Shown one piece after another: positions 57,265 to 64,000 of a stretch of 64,000 nt of DNA. Position numbers and translations under genes: made by a program. Every line of letters starts with the position of its first letter. Within the stretch, counting starts at the first letter, position 1. The DNA is from JABDIY01 sp963803845. Its GTDB lineage: Bacteria; Actinomycetota; Acidimicrobiia; Acidimicrobiales; SZUA-35. Location: contig CAWDNZ010000004.1 in assembly GCA_963803845.1 (NCBI GenBank), positions 434,001 through 498,000 on the forward strand, in the 5' to 3' direction. The notes beneath the pieces are model-generated. The model did not search any database and was not told the origin of the DNA. It was given only the letters and a program-made list of their open reading frames with translations.

Positions 57265-58872
57265 TCAGCGAGACACTCCGCCGTAAGCGATACCGGCGAG
57301 GTGGGAAAGCTCGCGATCGAAGGTGGTGAGATCATCGATCGTGAACTCGCTCAGACTGGTGTGGCCGGCGGCCCGGGCCAGAACCCCCATGAGTTCCACG
57401 GTGGCACCAAACCAGCGGGCCAACCGCTGGGCAGCGTCGTCAATAACCAGCCGCGCCCGGAGATCCTTCTTTTGTGTGGCAATACCGACCGGGCAGTTGT
57501 CCGTGTTGCAGGCCCTCATGCCGATGCAGCCGATGGCCTGCATTGGAGCGTTGGACAAGGCGACAGCGTCGGCCCCCAACGCAAGCGCTTTCACGAAGTC
57601 GGTGTGGGTGCGGAGGCCCCCGGTAACGATGAGAGTGACGTTGGAGCCGAGCGAATCGAGGTGGCGGCGAGCACGAGCCAAAGCGGGAATCGTTGGCACG
57701 GAGATGTGATCGCGGAAGATGGCGGGAGCGGCCCCAGTCCCGCCGCCTCGACCGTCCAGGATGACGTAGTCAACGCCGATTTCCAGTGCAGCATCGAGAT
57801 CCGCCTCGATGTGCTGAGCCGAGAGCTTCGCTCCAATCGGAACACCGCCAGACATTTCTCGTACTTCAGCCGCCAAGTCCCGATAGTCCTGGGCCGTTGT
57901 CAGGTCTGGGAAGGTGGCCGGGGAGATTGCATCGGTCCCTTCCTCCAGCCCCCGCACCTCGGCGATCTTTCCCTTCACCTTCTTGCCGGGCAGATGCCCG
58001 CCGGTGCCGGTTTTTGCACCCTGCCCGAACTTGAAATGAAAGGCGGAAACGTCGGTGACCTTCTCGACGCTCCAGCCAAACCGACCACTGGCCAGCTCAT
58101 AGAAGTAGCGGCTATTCTCCGCCTTTTCTTCGGGCAGCATTCCTCCCTCACCGGAACAGATGCCGGTGCCGGCGAGTTCGGCCCCGCGGGCGAGCGAAAC
58201 TTTGGCCTCCTCGCTGAGCGCACCGAAACTCATGTCGCTCACAAAGAGCGGGATATCGAGCTGGAGCGGCTTGGCTGCATCGGGACCGATGACGATGCCT
58301 GTATCGACAGTGACATCATCCAGAAGTGGCCGCCGGGCCAATTGTGCGGTGAGGATCTGAATGTCGTCCCATTTGGGAAGCTTCTCGCGGGAGACACCCA
58401 TTGCGGCTACTGGTCCGTGGTGGCCGACCTTGGACAGTCCTTCGCTGGCCAACTTTCGAATGAGCGCAACGTGGGGTTCGTCGGGGGTGCCGTGGTGGTC
58501 CTGATAACGACCCTGGTAGGCGTCGTCGTTGTAGGGCTGCGGATGTTCGGTGGCCCATGCCTGGACCTCATCGGCATCGATGAGGAGTTGATCGTCCTCC
58601 ACCCAGGACGAAAACCGGTGGAGACGTTCGGTGTTGTTGTAGCTGCTGATGCCCGTGCGATAGCCGTAGTCCCAACCGTGCAAACCGCAGATCAGGTCAT
58701 CTCCCGAGACATGGCCATCGGCCATGAGTGCGCCACGGTGCTCGCACCGGCCAAACATCACTGAGTGGTTGTCGTCGAAGCGAACGATCACCAGTTCCAC
58801 ACCGGCCACCTGTGCCCCAACGGGCGCGCGATCGGCCACTTCGGACCAGGTAGCAACGGGGGTCGGGTTCAT
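57265..58872 (-). CDS. Rieske domain fused to FMN-binding glutamate synthase-like domain
   Basis: A 535-residue fusion. Residues 1-110 form a Rieske [2Fe-2S] domain with Cys43, His45, Cys62 and His65 (GRCEHRG ... ICGLHGW). From about residue 150 the protein matches the FMN-binding barrel of glutamate synthase (PLFVSDMSFGALSEEAK, GEGGMLPEE, GAKTGTGGHLPGKKV, VDYVILDGRGGGTGAAP) with the Cys-rich loop CIGMRACNTDNCPVGIATQ that holds the iron-sulfur cluster. The glutaminase domain is absent, so it is not a complete GltB. ATG 58872 follows AGGAGATC. Confidence 0.85.
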   Translation of the reverse strand: MNPTPVATWSEVADRAPVGAQVAGVELVIVRFDDNHSVMFGRCEHRGALMADGHVSGDDLICGLHGWDYGYRTGISSYNNTERLHRFSSWVEDDQLLIDADEVQAWATEHPQPYNDDAYQGRYQDHHGTPDEPHVALIRKLASEGLSKVGHHGPVAAMGVSREKLPKWDDIQILTAQLARRPLLDDVTVDTGIVIGPDAAKPLQLDIPLFVSDMSFGALSEEAKVSLARGAELAGTGICSGEGGMLPEEKAENSRYFYELASGRFGWSVEKVTDVSAFHFKFGQGAKTGTGGHLPGKKVKGKIAEVRGLEEGTDAISPATFPDLTTAQDYRDLAAEVREMSGGVPIGAKLSAQHIEADLDAALEIGVDYVILDGRGGGTGAAPAIFRDHISVPTIPALARARRHLDSLGSNVTLIVTGGLRTHTDFVKALALGADAVALSNAPMQAIGCIGMRACNTDNCPVGIATQKKDLRARLVIDDAAQRLARWFGATVELMGVLARAAGHTSLSEFTIDDLTTFDRELSHLAGIAYGGVSR

Positions 58873-59051
58873 ATGATCTCCTGCGGTAGTGGGGACGGCC
58901 TTCAAAACGAAGCTCGGCCGCGCCCTCAAAACCTATCCCGACAGGCAAAGCCGACCGTTATCGCACGGTGGCGTAGATCGCACGATTGTGACATTCCGAC
59001 CGGCCTCTGCCGTCGGCGCAGATACACAGTCCTCCCAGATTGCGGCGTCAC

Positions 59052-61295
59052 TCACGACACCGCGACCACATCCAATTCCTGAGGAACCAGATCCTCAGAA
59101 ATGGGAGCCAGATCCAGAGGAACGGTCGGGTCGGCATCGATGTCGATCGTGGGCAGGATCCGATCAAGCCATGCCGGCAGCCACCAATTGGCTTCGCCCA
59201 TGAGTTTCATCGATGCCGGCACCAACACCATTCTTACGATCGTGGCGTCGACGAAGATGGCGGTGGCCAGTCCGAGTCCGAACATCTTCGTCGTCGGATC
59301 GCTTCCGAGGACGAAGCCGAGGAACACCGAGATCATGATCAGCGCCGCCGACGTAATCACCCGTGCCGTGCTGGCGATGCCGTGGATCACCGAGCGGTCG
59401 TTGTCGCCAGTCGCCAGGAACTCTTCTCGCACTCGGGACAGCAGGAACACTTCGTAGTCCATCGACAAACCGAACAGAATTGCGAACATGAACATCGGGA
59501 TGAATGACACGATCGGGACCGTGGATTCGAGGCCGATCAGCTCCTTGCCCCAGCCCCACTGGAACACCATCACCAACACTCCATAGGCGGCGCCGATGCT
59601 GAGCAGATTGAGCAGAGCCGCCTTGAGCGGCACCAAAATCGACCGGAACACGAGCATCAACAAGACGAAAGACAGGCCGATCACCGCCGTGATGAACAAC
59701 GGCAGGCGGGATGCCACACGGTCGCCAATGTCGGCGAACGTGGCGGTCTGACCCCCAACATGGGCGCTGGCCGGCGTCCCATCGAGGATCGGGGGGAACA
59801 CCTCGGAGCGAAGGCGCTCAACCGTTACCCGAGTTTCGTCGTCCTGAGGAGCTGTGGTGGCAAAGGCGACGACGGTTGCGACACCGGCCGCCTCGTTGAT
59901 CTCCGGCGGTGCCACGGCGGCTATTCCCGGGTCACTCCCAATGGCGTCGACGAGCGGTCCCACCACAGAGCCATCAGCCGAGATGTCGACTGCAATCACC
60001 AGCGGGCCATTCATGCCGGCACCGAAACCGTCAGCGACGAGGTCGTACGCTCGCCGCTCGGTTCGAGTCTGCGGCAGCGTCCCGTCGTCGGGGAAGCCGA
60101 GTTGGAGCGCCATTACCGGAGCGGTCAGTGCGAGCAACAGCCCCGTCACGCCGATCGTGTACAGCCATGCATGGCCGGCCACGTGCCGACCCCAGCGCTG
60201 CCACCCGGCACCAGCGGCGTCACCGGCGTGGTGGCCGCGTCGGTGAATGCCCACTCGGTTGATCCAGTGCCCCGCCAACCCCAAGAAGGCGGGCAGCAGT
60301 GTCACCGAGGCAACCACCATGATCATCACGACGACCGACGTTGCCACCCCAGCGGCGGTCATGAACGGGACGCCGGCAAAAGCCAAGCCGAGGATGGCGA
60401 TCACTACCGTGCCACCGGCGAAGATCACGGCCTGGCCCGCCGTGGCGACCGCCCGTCCGACCGATTCGTCGACCGGCAATCCACGAGCCAAGAACTCGCG
60501 ATGGCGAGTGACAAGGAAGAGGGCATAGTCAATGCCGACTCCCAGGCCGACCATGCTGGCGATCTGTGGCGCCCAGCTCGGGATCTCGATCACGTACGCG
60601 ACAAGCGGCATCGAACTGACGCCGAGCGCCAAGCCAAACAGCGCCATGCCGATCGGGAGTCCCATAGCGATGACCGATCCGAACGCCAGTAGAAGGATCA
60701 CGACCGCAACGGCGATACCGAGCAACTCGCCGGCACCCGTTTCGGGCTCCTCGAATGCGAAGAAGAGGTCACCGTTCGTCTCCGCCTGGAGAACGTCCCC
60801 ATCGGCGGCCAGCACGACCTCTTTCAGGGCATCCAGGTCTTCGAGACCGAGCTCCTCGACCACCGGATACTGCAGCCGGATCAGGGCGATGCGGCCATCG
60901 GGCGACAGCGAACCAGATTGGGCGGCACCGTCAGGTCCGAGCGCCACAGCTCGGGCCGGGTCTGAGATGGCCAAAACATTCGGCAGGCCGGCGAGTCGGG
61001 CCTGTACCGCTGCCAGCTCCACCTGAGCGTCGGGGTCGGTGAAGAACGTAGCGTTGTCGTCCCTGGGAGTCACTACCACTTGGGCTGTGAGCCCTGCTGT
61101 GTCCGACTCGGCGCTCGATAGCAGCTCGAGCGCCTGCTGGGAGTCGAGACCAGGGACTTCGAAAGAATCCTCGAGCTTGCGCCCGAAGGCCGACGACGCT
61201 CCGACGACGAGCACGGCCGCCACGAGCCAGACGCCGATCACGCGCCACGGATGCCGAGCCGCCAGGCGACCGAGTCGATAGAGAACAGTTGACAT
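59052..61295 (-). CDS. MMPL-family transporter
   Basis: A 747-residue RND-type transporter of the MMPL family, with two sets of about six membrane helices each preceded by a large extracytoplasmic loop. GLGVGIDYALFLVTRHREFL and FGLSMDYEVFLLSRVREEFL are the paired TM4/TM10 motifs with the proton-relay Asp-Tyr pairs. It probably exports a lipid or other hydrophobic compound. ATG 61295 follows GGAGAAGAACC; the frame to 61367 is rejected. Divergent from the NarL-type kinase/regulator pair, which may control it. Confidence 0.9.
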   Translation of the reverse strand: MSTVLYRLGRLAARHPWRVIGVWLVAAVLVVGASSAFGRKLEDSFEVPGLDSQQALELLSSAESDTAGLTAQVVVTPRDDNATFFTDPDAQVELAAVQARLAGLPNVLAISDPARAVALGPDGAAQSGSLSPDGRIALIRLQYPVVEELGLEDLDALKEVVLAADGDVLQAETNGDLFFAFEEPETGAGELLGIAVAVVILLLAFGSVIAMGLPIGMALFGLALGVSSMPLVAYVIEIPSWAPQIASMVGLGVGIDYALFLVTRHREFLARGLPVDESVGRAVATAGQAVIFAGGTVVIAILGLAFAGVPFMTAAGVATSVVVMIMVVASVTLLPAFLGLAGHWINRVGIHRRGHHAGDAAGAGWQRWGRHVAGHAWLYTIGVTGLLLALTAPVMALQLGFPDDGTLPQTRTERRAYDLVADGFGAGMNGPLVIAVDISADGSVVGPLVDAIGSDPGIAAVAPPEINEAAGVATVVAFATTAPQDDETRVTVERLRSEVFPPILDGTPASAHVGGQTATFADIGDRVASRLPLFITAVIGLSFVLLMLVFRSILVPLKAALLNLLSIGAAYGVLVMVFQWGWGKELIGLESTVPIVSFIPMFMFAILFGLSMDYEVFLLSRVREEFLATGDNDRSVIHGIASTARVITSAALIMISVFLGFVLGSDPTTKMFGLGLATAIFVDATIVRMVLVPASMKLMGEANWWLPAWLDRILPTIDIDADPTVPLDLAPISEDLVPQELDVVAVS

Positions 61296-61449
61296 GGTTC
61301 TTCTCCTTCGTCGAGCAGCACATCGCTGCGCTTGGTTCATCGTGAAGGAAGGTGGGGCGGCGGACATCGGGCGAAGGGTCAGATCGGTCCCGGCCGATCG
61401 GCGTCACAGGCTCGTCCTTTCGGCTGATCCGCTGGGACTCCAGGTTCCC

Positions 61450-61455
61450 TACGAT
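61450..61455 (+). promoter_or_regulatory. -10 box of the NarL-type kinase gene
   Basis: TACGAT, 9 nt before ATG 61465 (6 nt before an in-frame GTG at 61462). Fixes the start far downstream of the open-frame beginning at 61294. Confidence 0.4.
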
Positions 61456-61464
61456 TGCCTTGTG

Positions 61465-62610
61465 ATGCAAAGTGCTTTTCGATCGGCCCTCCAGGAACCG
61501 AGCGTTCCCGACGTGCCGACTCGCGTGTGGCGCGATTGGGCGCTGGTTGCCGCTTTCGTTCCGGCCTCGTTCTTGGAAATTGCGCTTCGGGAGGCCGTTG
61601 GCTGGAGACCAGGGGCGGTGGTCGCCACGTTCATCTTGGCCGCAGCGATGTTCTGGCGGCGGACCCACCCGCTGCTGGCGACCGCGGTCCTCTTCGGCTC
61701 CATCGCCATCCTCGACCTCATCTCGCGCAGCGTCGTAGATCAGCCGATCGAGGTTTACACATCGGCCGTTCTCTTGATCGTCCCCTACGCCCTCTTCCGA
61801 TGGGGCTCCGGGCGCCAGGCCGCCTTCGGGTTTGGGATCATGCTGGTGATGCTCGTCAATGTCTTCGTTCAGGACTGGACAGGAGTCGGCGATGCGATCG
61901 GCGGCACCCTGGTCCTGCTGTTCCCAGCTGCGCTCGGGACCATCGTCCGGGTTCAGGGGACGTCGCGCACACGATCGATCGAAGCAGTCAAGCTGCGCGA
62001 ACGGGAACAGCTGGCGAGAGAGCTGCACGACACCGTCGCCCACCACGTGTCGGCCATCGCGATCCAGGCTCAAGCCGGGCGTGCTGTGGCCGCAACCGAT
62101 CCCGCCGCAGCGCTGACCTTCCTCGCCACTATCGAGGCGGAGGCAACGAGGACGCTGACCGAGATGCGAACCATGGTAGGGGCGCTGCGTGCCGGTCATG
62201 AGCCCGAGTTGGCCCCACAACCCGGTGTGGCCGACATCGAACGCCTGGCCGCGAACTCGGCACAATTAGCGGTGACGGTCCACACGAGCGGTGACCTTGC
62301 GGATCTCAGCCCGTCGGTCGATCGAGCGCTCTTCCGCCTCGCCCAGGAGTCGATAACAAACGCCACTCGACACGCCCGAAACGCCACCGGTGTGGCCGTG
62401 TCGGTGGACGCCGATCAGTATCGGGTCCGACTCTCGGTGGTCGACGACGGCGAGCCTCGAAGCTTCGACGCCAGGCTCGACACCGGCTTCGGCCTGGTCG
62501 GCATGACCGAGCGGGCGTCACTGCTCGGAGGAACGCTCAAGGCTGGACCAAATCCGCACCGCGGCTGGACCGTCAGCGCCGTGCTCCCCAAGACCGGTCG
62601 GGCGACGTGA
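61465..62610 (+). CDS. NarL-type sensor histidine kinase
   Basis: A 381-residue kinase with about four to five N-terminal membrane helices, HisKA_3 with the intact H-box RELHDTVAHHVSAIAIQAQ, and HATPase_c (AQESITNATRHAR, VVDDGE, GFGLVGMTERA). The G1 box reads VVDDGEPRSF, slightly altered. It overlaps the response regulator by 4 nt (GTGA). Divergent from the MMPL transporter, the common arrangement for a system controlling an exporter. Confidence 0.88.
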   Translation: MQSAFRSALQEPSVPDVPTRVWRDWALVAAFVPASFLEIALREAVGWRPGAVVATFILAAAMFWRRTHPLLATAVLFGSIAILDLISRSVVDQPIEVYTSAVLLIVPYALFRWGSGRQAAFGFGIMLVMLVNVFVQDWTGVGDAIGGTLVLLFPAALGTIVRVQGTSRTRSIEAVKLREREQLARELHDTVAHHVSAIAIQAQAGRAVAATDPAAALTFLATIEAEATRTLTEMRTMVGALRAGHEPELAPQPGVADIERLAANSAQLAVTVHTSGDLADLSPSVDRALFRLAQESITNATRHARNATGVAVSVDADQYRVRLSVVDDGEPRSFDARLDTGFGLVGMTERASLLGGTLKAGPNPHRGWTVSAVLPKTGRAT

Positions 62611-63266
62611 GCGGCGTCATCAGGGTGGTCCTGGCAGACGATCAGGAACTGGTCCGGACCGGCCTGCGAATGATCTTGAACGCTCAGGCCGGCGTCGAGG
62701 TCATCGGTGAGGCAGCCGATGGCCGCGAGGCTGTGGAGCTGGCTCGCCGCCTCCGACCCGATGTCTGCCTCTTCGACATTCGGATGCCGCACCTCGACGG
62801 CATTGAGGCGACTCGGTTGCTGGCCGGCACCGACGTCGCCGAACCGATGGCCGTGGTCGTTATCACCACCTTCGACCTCGACGAGTACGTCCACGGTGCA
62901 TTGAAGGCAGGCGCACGCGGGTTCCTGCTCAAGGACGCCGGCCCAGAGCTTCTGGTGCAGGCCATCCAGGCCGCCGCCAACGGTGATGCACTCATCGCCC
63001 CGAGCGTCACGGGCAGGCTTCTTCAGGCGTTCGCCGACACGCACAGCGGGCCCCCTGTGCAGCCAGTCGAGCCGCTGACCGGTCGCGAAGAGGAGGTCAT
63101 GCTGACCGTCGCGGCGGGTCGAACGAACGCCGAGATCGCAGCCGAGCTGCACATCAGCCTCAGCACGGTGAAGACCCACCTGGCCAGCTTGATGACCAAG
63201 CTCGGAGCGAGGAATCGCGTCGAGATTGCGATGTGGGCGTACGAGACGGGGCGCATCGGACGGTGA
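62607..63266 (+). CDS. NarL/LuxR-family response regulator
   Basis: A 219-residue regulator with receiver (VVLADDQ, phosphorylation Asp in CLFDIRMPHLDGIEATR, Lys in FLLKDAG) and LuxR HTH (LTGREEEVMLTVAAGRTNAE, then SLSTVKTHLASLMTKLGARN). GTG start overlaps the kinase stop. It is the cognate partner of that kinase and the likely regulator of the divergent MMPL gene. Confidence 0.92.
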   Translation: MSGVIRVVLADDQELVRTGLRMILNAQAGVEVIGEAADGREAVELARRLRPDVCLFDIRMPHLDGIEATRLLAGTDVAEPMAVVVITTFDLDEYVHGALKAGARGFLLKDAGPELLVQAIQAAANGDALIAPSVTGRLLQAFADTHSGPPVQPVEPLTGREEEVMLTVAAGRTNAEIAAELHISLSTVKTHLASLMTKLGARNRVEIAMWAYETGRIGR

Positions 63267-63308
63267 TCGATAAGTCGGGGCCAGGACGCAGCGCTGAGTG
63301 ACTTGCAC

Positions 63309-63383
63309 TGGTGCCCCTGGGCAGAATCGAACTGCCGCACACGGTTTAGGAAACCGATGCTCTATCCACTGAGCTACAGGGGC
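63309..63383 (-). tRNA. tRNA-Arg (anticodon CCU)
   Basis: On the minus strand the sequence folds as a tRNA: acceptor GCCCCTG (63377-63383) pairs with CAGGGGC, the D-loop contains AGCTCAGTGGATAGAGC, the anticodon loop TTCCTAA carries CCT, the T-arm has GGCAGTTCGATTCTGCC, and A-CCA is encoded (63309-63312). A T-T mismatch tops the anticodon stem. It decodes AGG. Confidence 0.95.
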
Positions 63384-63772
63384 CTTACAACGTTTTACCA
63401 GTTCACAGGCTTGGTTGTGAGTGGTTGGCGCTCCCCGAACGAGCCGGGGCCATGAAAGGACCATGGCGTCCTCAGAAACCGAAGGAATCCGAGCAGTCGC
63501 AAGGATATCGCCAAGGCCATCGGTGAGGGGACTTGTTCGGCACGGGGACAAGATGTCTGCAGTATCGAAGATGGTCGTGACTGGCCCGGCTAACGGTCAT
63601 GAGGCGGTGGTGACTTGAGGCGTTCTCGTTGTTCGACAAGTTGGGGATCGGTCCATTGCGAATGTTCTGCGTCGGACCATTCGCAATTTGGCCGAAGTTC
63701 CAGCATGCCGCCACCGTATTCCCGCGGCGGCTGGGCTTCAATCTCCCATCGCTTCGGCCGATGGCACAGGTG
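63384..63772. other. Intergenic region
   Basis: Nearly 390 nt between the tRNA and the last gene with no gene I can support. Short frames on both strands lack recognisable features. It presumably carries the tRNA promoter (reading leftward) and that of the partial kinase gene. Confidence 0.4.
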
Positions 63773-64000
63773 ATGACCAGCCGGCTCCCAAAAGACTTGA
63801 AATGGTGGCGCCGACCGCTTGTGCAGTTCTCTGTCGTCGCCATTTTGACGCTTGCCGCGGTTGCGGGAGGAGCGGTCTGGGCATCCCAACGCGCTGGATA
63901 CCGTGAGGCGCTGGTTGAGGCGCAGATCGTGACGGCAGGTACAGCTCGCACGCTAATCCTTCCGCAGATGAGCGACGAACTGATTCAAGGTGATCCAGAG
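63773..64000 (+). CDS. N-terminal part of a membrane sensor protein (probable histidine kinase)
   Basis: An open frame of 76 codons runs off the right edge. A short basic N-terminus (SRLPKDLKWWRRPL) and one membrane helix (VQFSVVAILTLAAVAGGAVW) are followed by an extracytoplasmic segment EALVEAQIVTAGTARTLILP and QMSDELIQGDPE, the pattern seen at the start of many actinobacterial sensor kinases. Alternative in-frame ATGs are at 63761 and 63662. Kinase identity is an inference because the catalytic part is outside the window. Confidence 0.6.
   Translation, partial: MTSRLPKDLKWWRRPLVQFSVVAILTLAAVAGGAVWASQRAGYREALVEAQIVTAGTARTLILPQMSDELIQGDPE

Noticed and set aside
57046..58764. 572-codon plus-strand ORF opposite the Rieske-glutamate synthase gene
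   Set aside because: Shadow of a strongly conserved minus-strand gene; no motifs of its own. The same applies to long antisense ORFs at 29194-30378, 59760-60692, 60931-62265 and 48937-50124.
62415..63551. 378-codon minus-strand ORF
   Set aside because: It runs through the tRNA-Arg gene and lies opposite the LuxR-type regulator with clear receiver and HTH motifs.
1..64000. Mobile elements, prophage or CRISPR arrays
   Set aside because: No transposase, integrase, phage structural gene, terminal inverted repeats or regularly spaced repeats with unique spacers were seen; the tRNA-Arg gene has no integrase beside it.

Overview
The window looks like a chromosomal segment of a GC-rich Actinomycetota bacterium, most likely of the class Acidimicrobiia. 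Evidence: a DUF3499 protein, an F420-type luciferase-like oxidoreductase, DUF4214 repeats, large NarL-type sensor kinases, many GTG/TTG starts, and many start codons that sit 6-10 nt behind a TANNNT -10 box, as in leaderless actinobacterial transcripts. The gene content is mostly housekeeping and metabolic. I saw no transposase, integrase, phage gene, CRISPR array or rRNA; there is one tRNA-Arg.

Layout. 1-6.4 kb: partial membrane protein, LuxR-type regulator, UvrD-like helicase, small lipoprotein, AlkA-like glycosylase and acyl-CoA synthetase. 6.5-8.6 kb: flavin amine-oxidase/desaturase-like protein and a membrane-anchored ABM-domain protein. 8.75-14.75 kb: a six-gene signalling operon (membrane protein, relic of a LuxR regulator, two large 7TM-GAF-type histidine kinases, a NarL-type regulator, a lone receiver domain). 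14.8-24.3 kb: cupin, CoA-transferase, mutM, marR, RNB ribonuclease, PPOX flavoprotein, GH13 amylase, RidA, an unknown protein and a VOC protein. 24.3-33 kb: lipoprotein + Ppx/GppA phosphatase, DUF4214-DUF3048 secreted protein, PrmA-like methyltransferase, APH-like kinase, LLM oxidoreductase, a broken lipoprotein and surE. 33-37.3 kb: tandem glycine riboswitch, gcvT and gcvP (gcvP split by a frameshift; no gcvH here). 37.3-51.2 kb: YndJ/DUF1990-like membrane protein, DUF3499, XdhC, two sulfotransferases, ATL + HD-only CCA-enzyme relative, Thr-rich surface protein, rhomboid, arfB, lipid-kinase-like gene, small basic protein, epoxide-hydrolase-like enzyme, FetB-like permease and Ldh-type oxidoreductase. 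51.7-53.6 kb: a secreted collagen-like protein with about 130 Gly-X-Y triplets. 53.5-64 kb: P-loop kinase, GNAT, OmpR/HK pair, Rieske-glutamate synthase fusion, MMPL transporter beside a divergent NarL HK/RR pair, tRNA-Arg(CCU), and the start of another sensor kinase.

The most striking observation is in the signalling operon. The first kinase keeps the phospho-accepting His (H512) but has lost the ATP-binding N and G boxes. The second, translationally coupled to it, keeps the N/G boxes but has Ser (S496) in place of the His. Their defects are complementary, which predicts an obligate heteromeric kinase in which one subunit supplies ATP and the other the phosphoacceptor, feeding one or both response regulators encoded next.

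A second theme is an unusual number of single-base disruptions: gcvP, a lipoprotein, a membrane protein, a lipid-kinase-like gene, a small basic protein and a GNAT enzyme each need one frameshift or readthrough. One falls exactly on a classic -1 slippery heptamer (A AAA AAC). Sequencing or assembly indels are the simplest explanation for most of them and must be excluded first.
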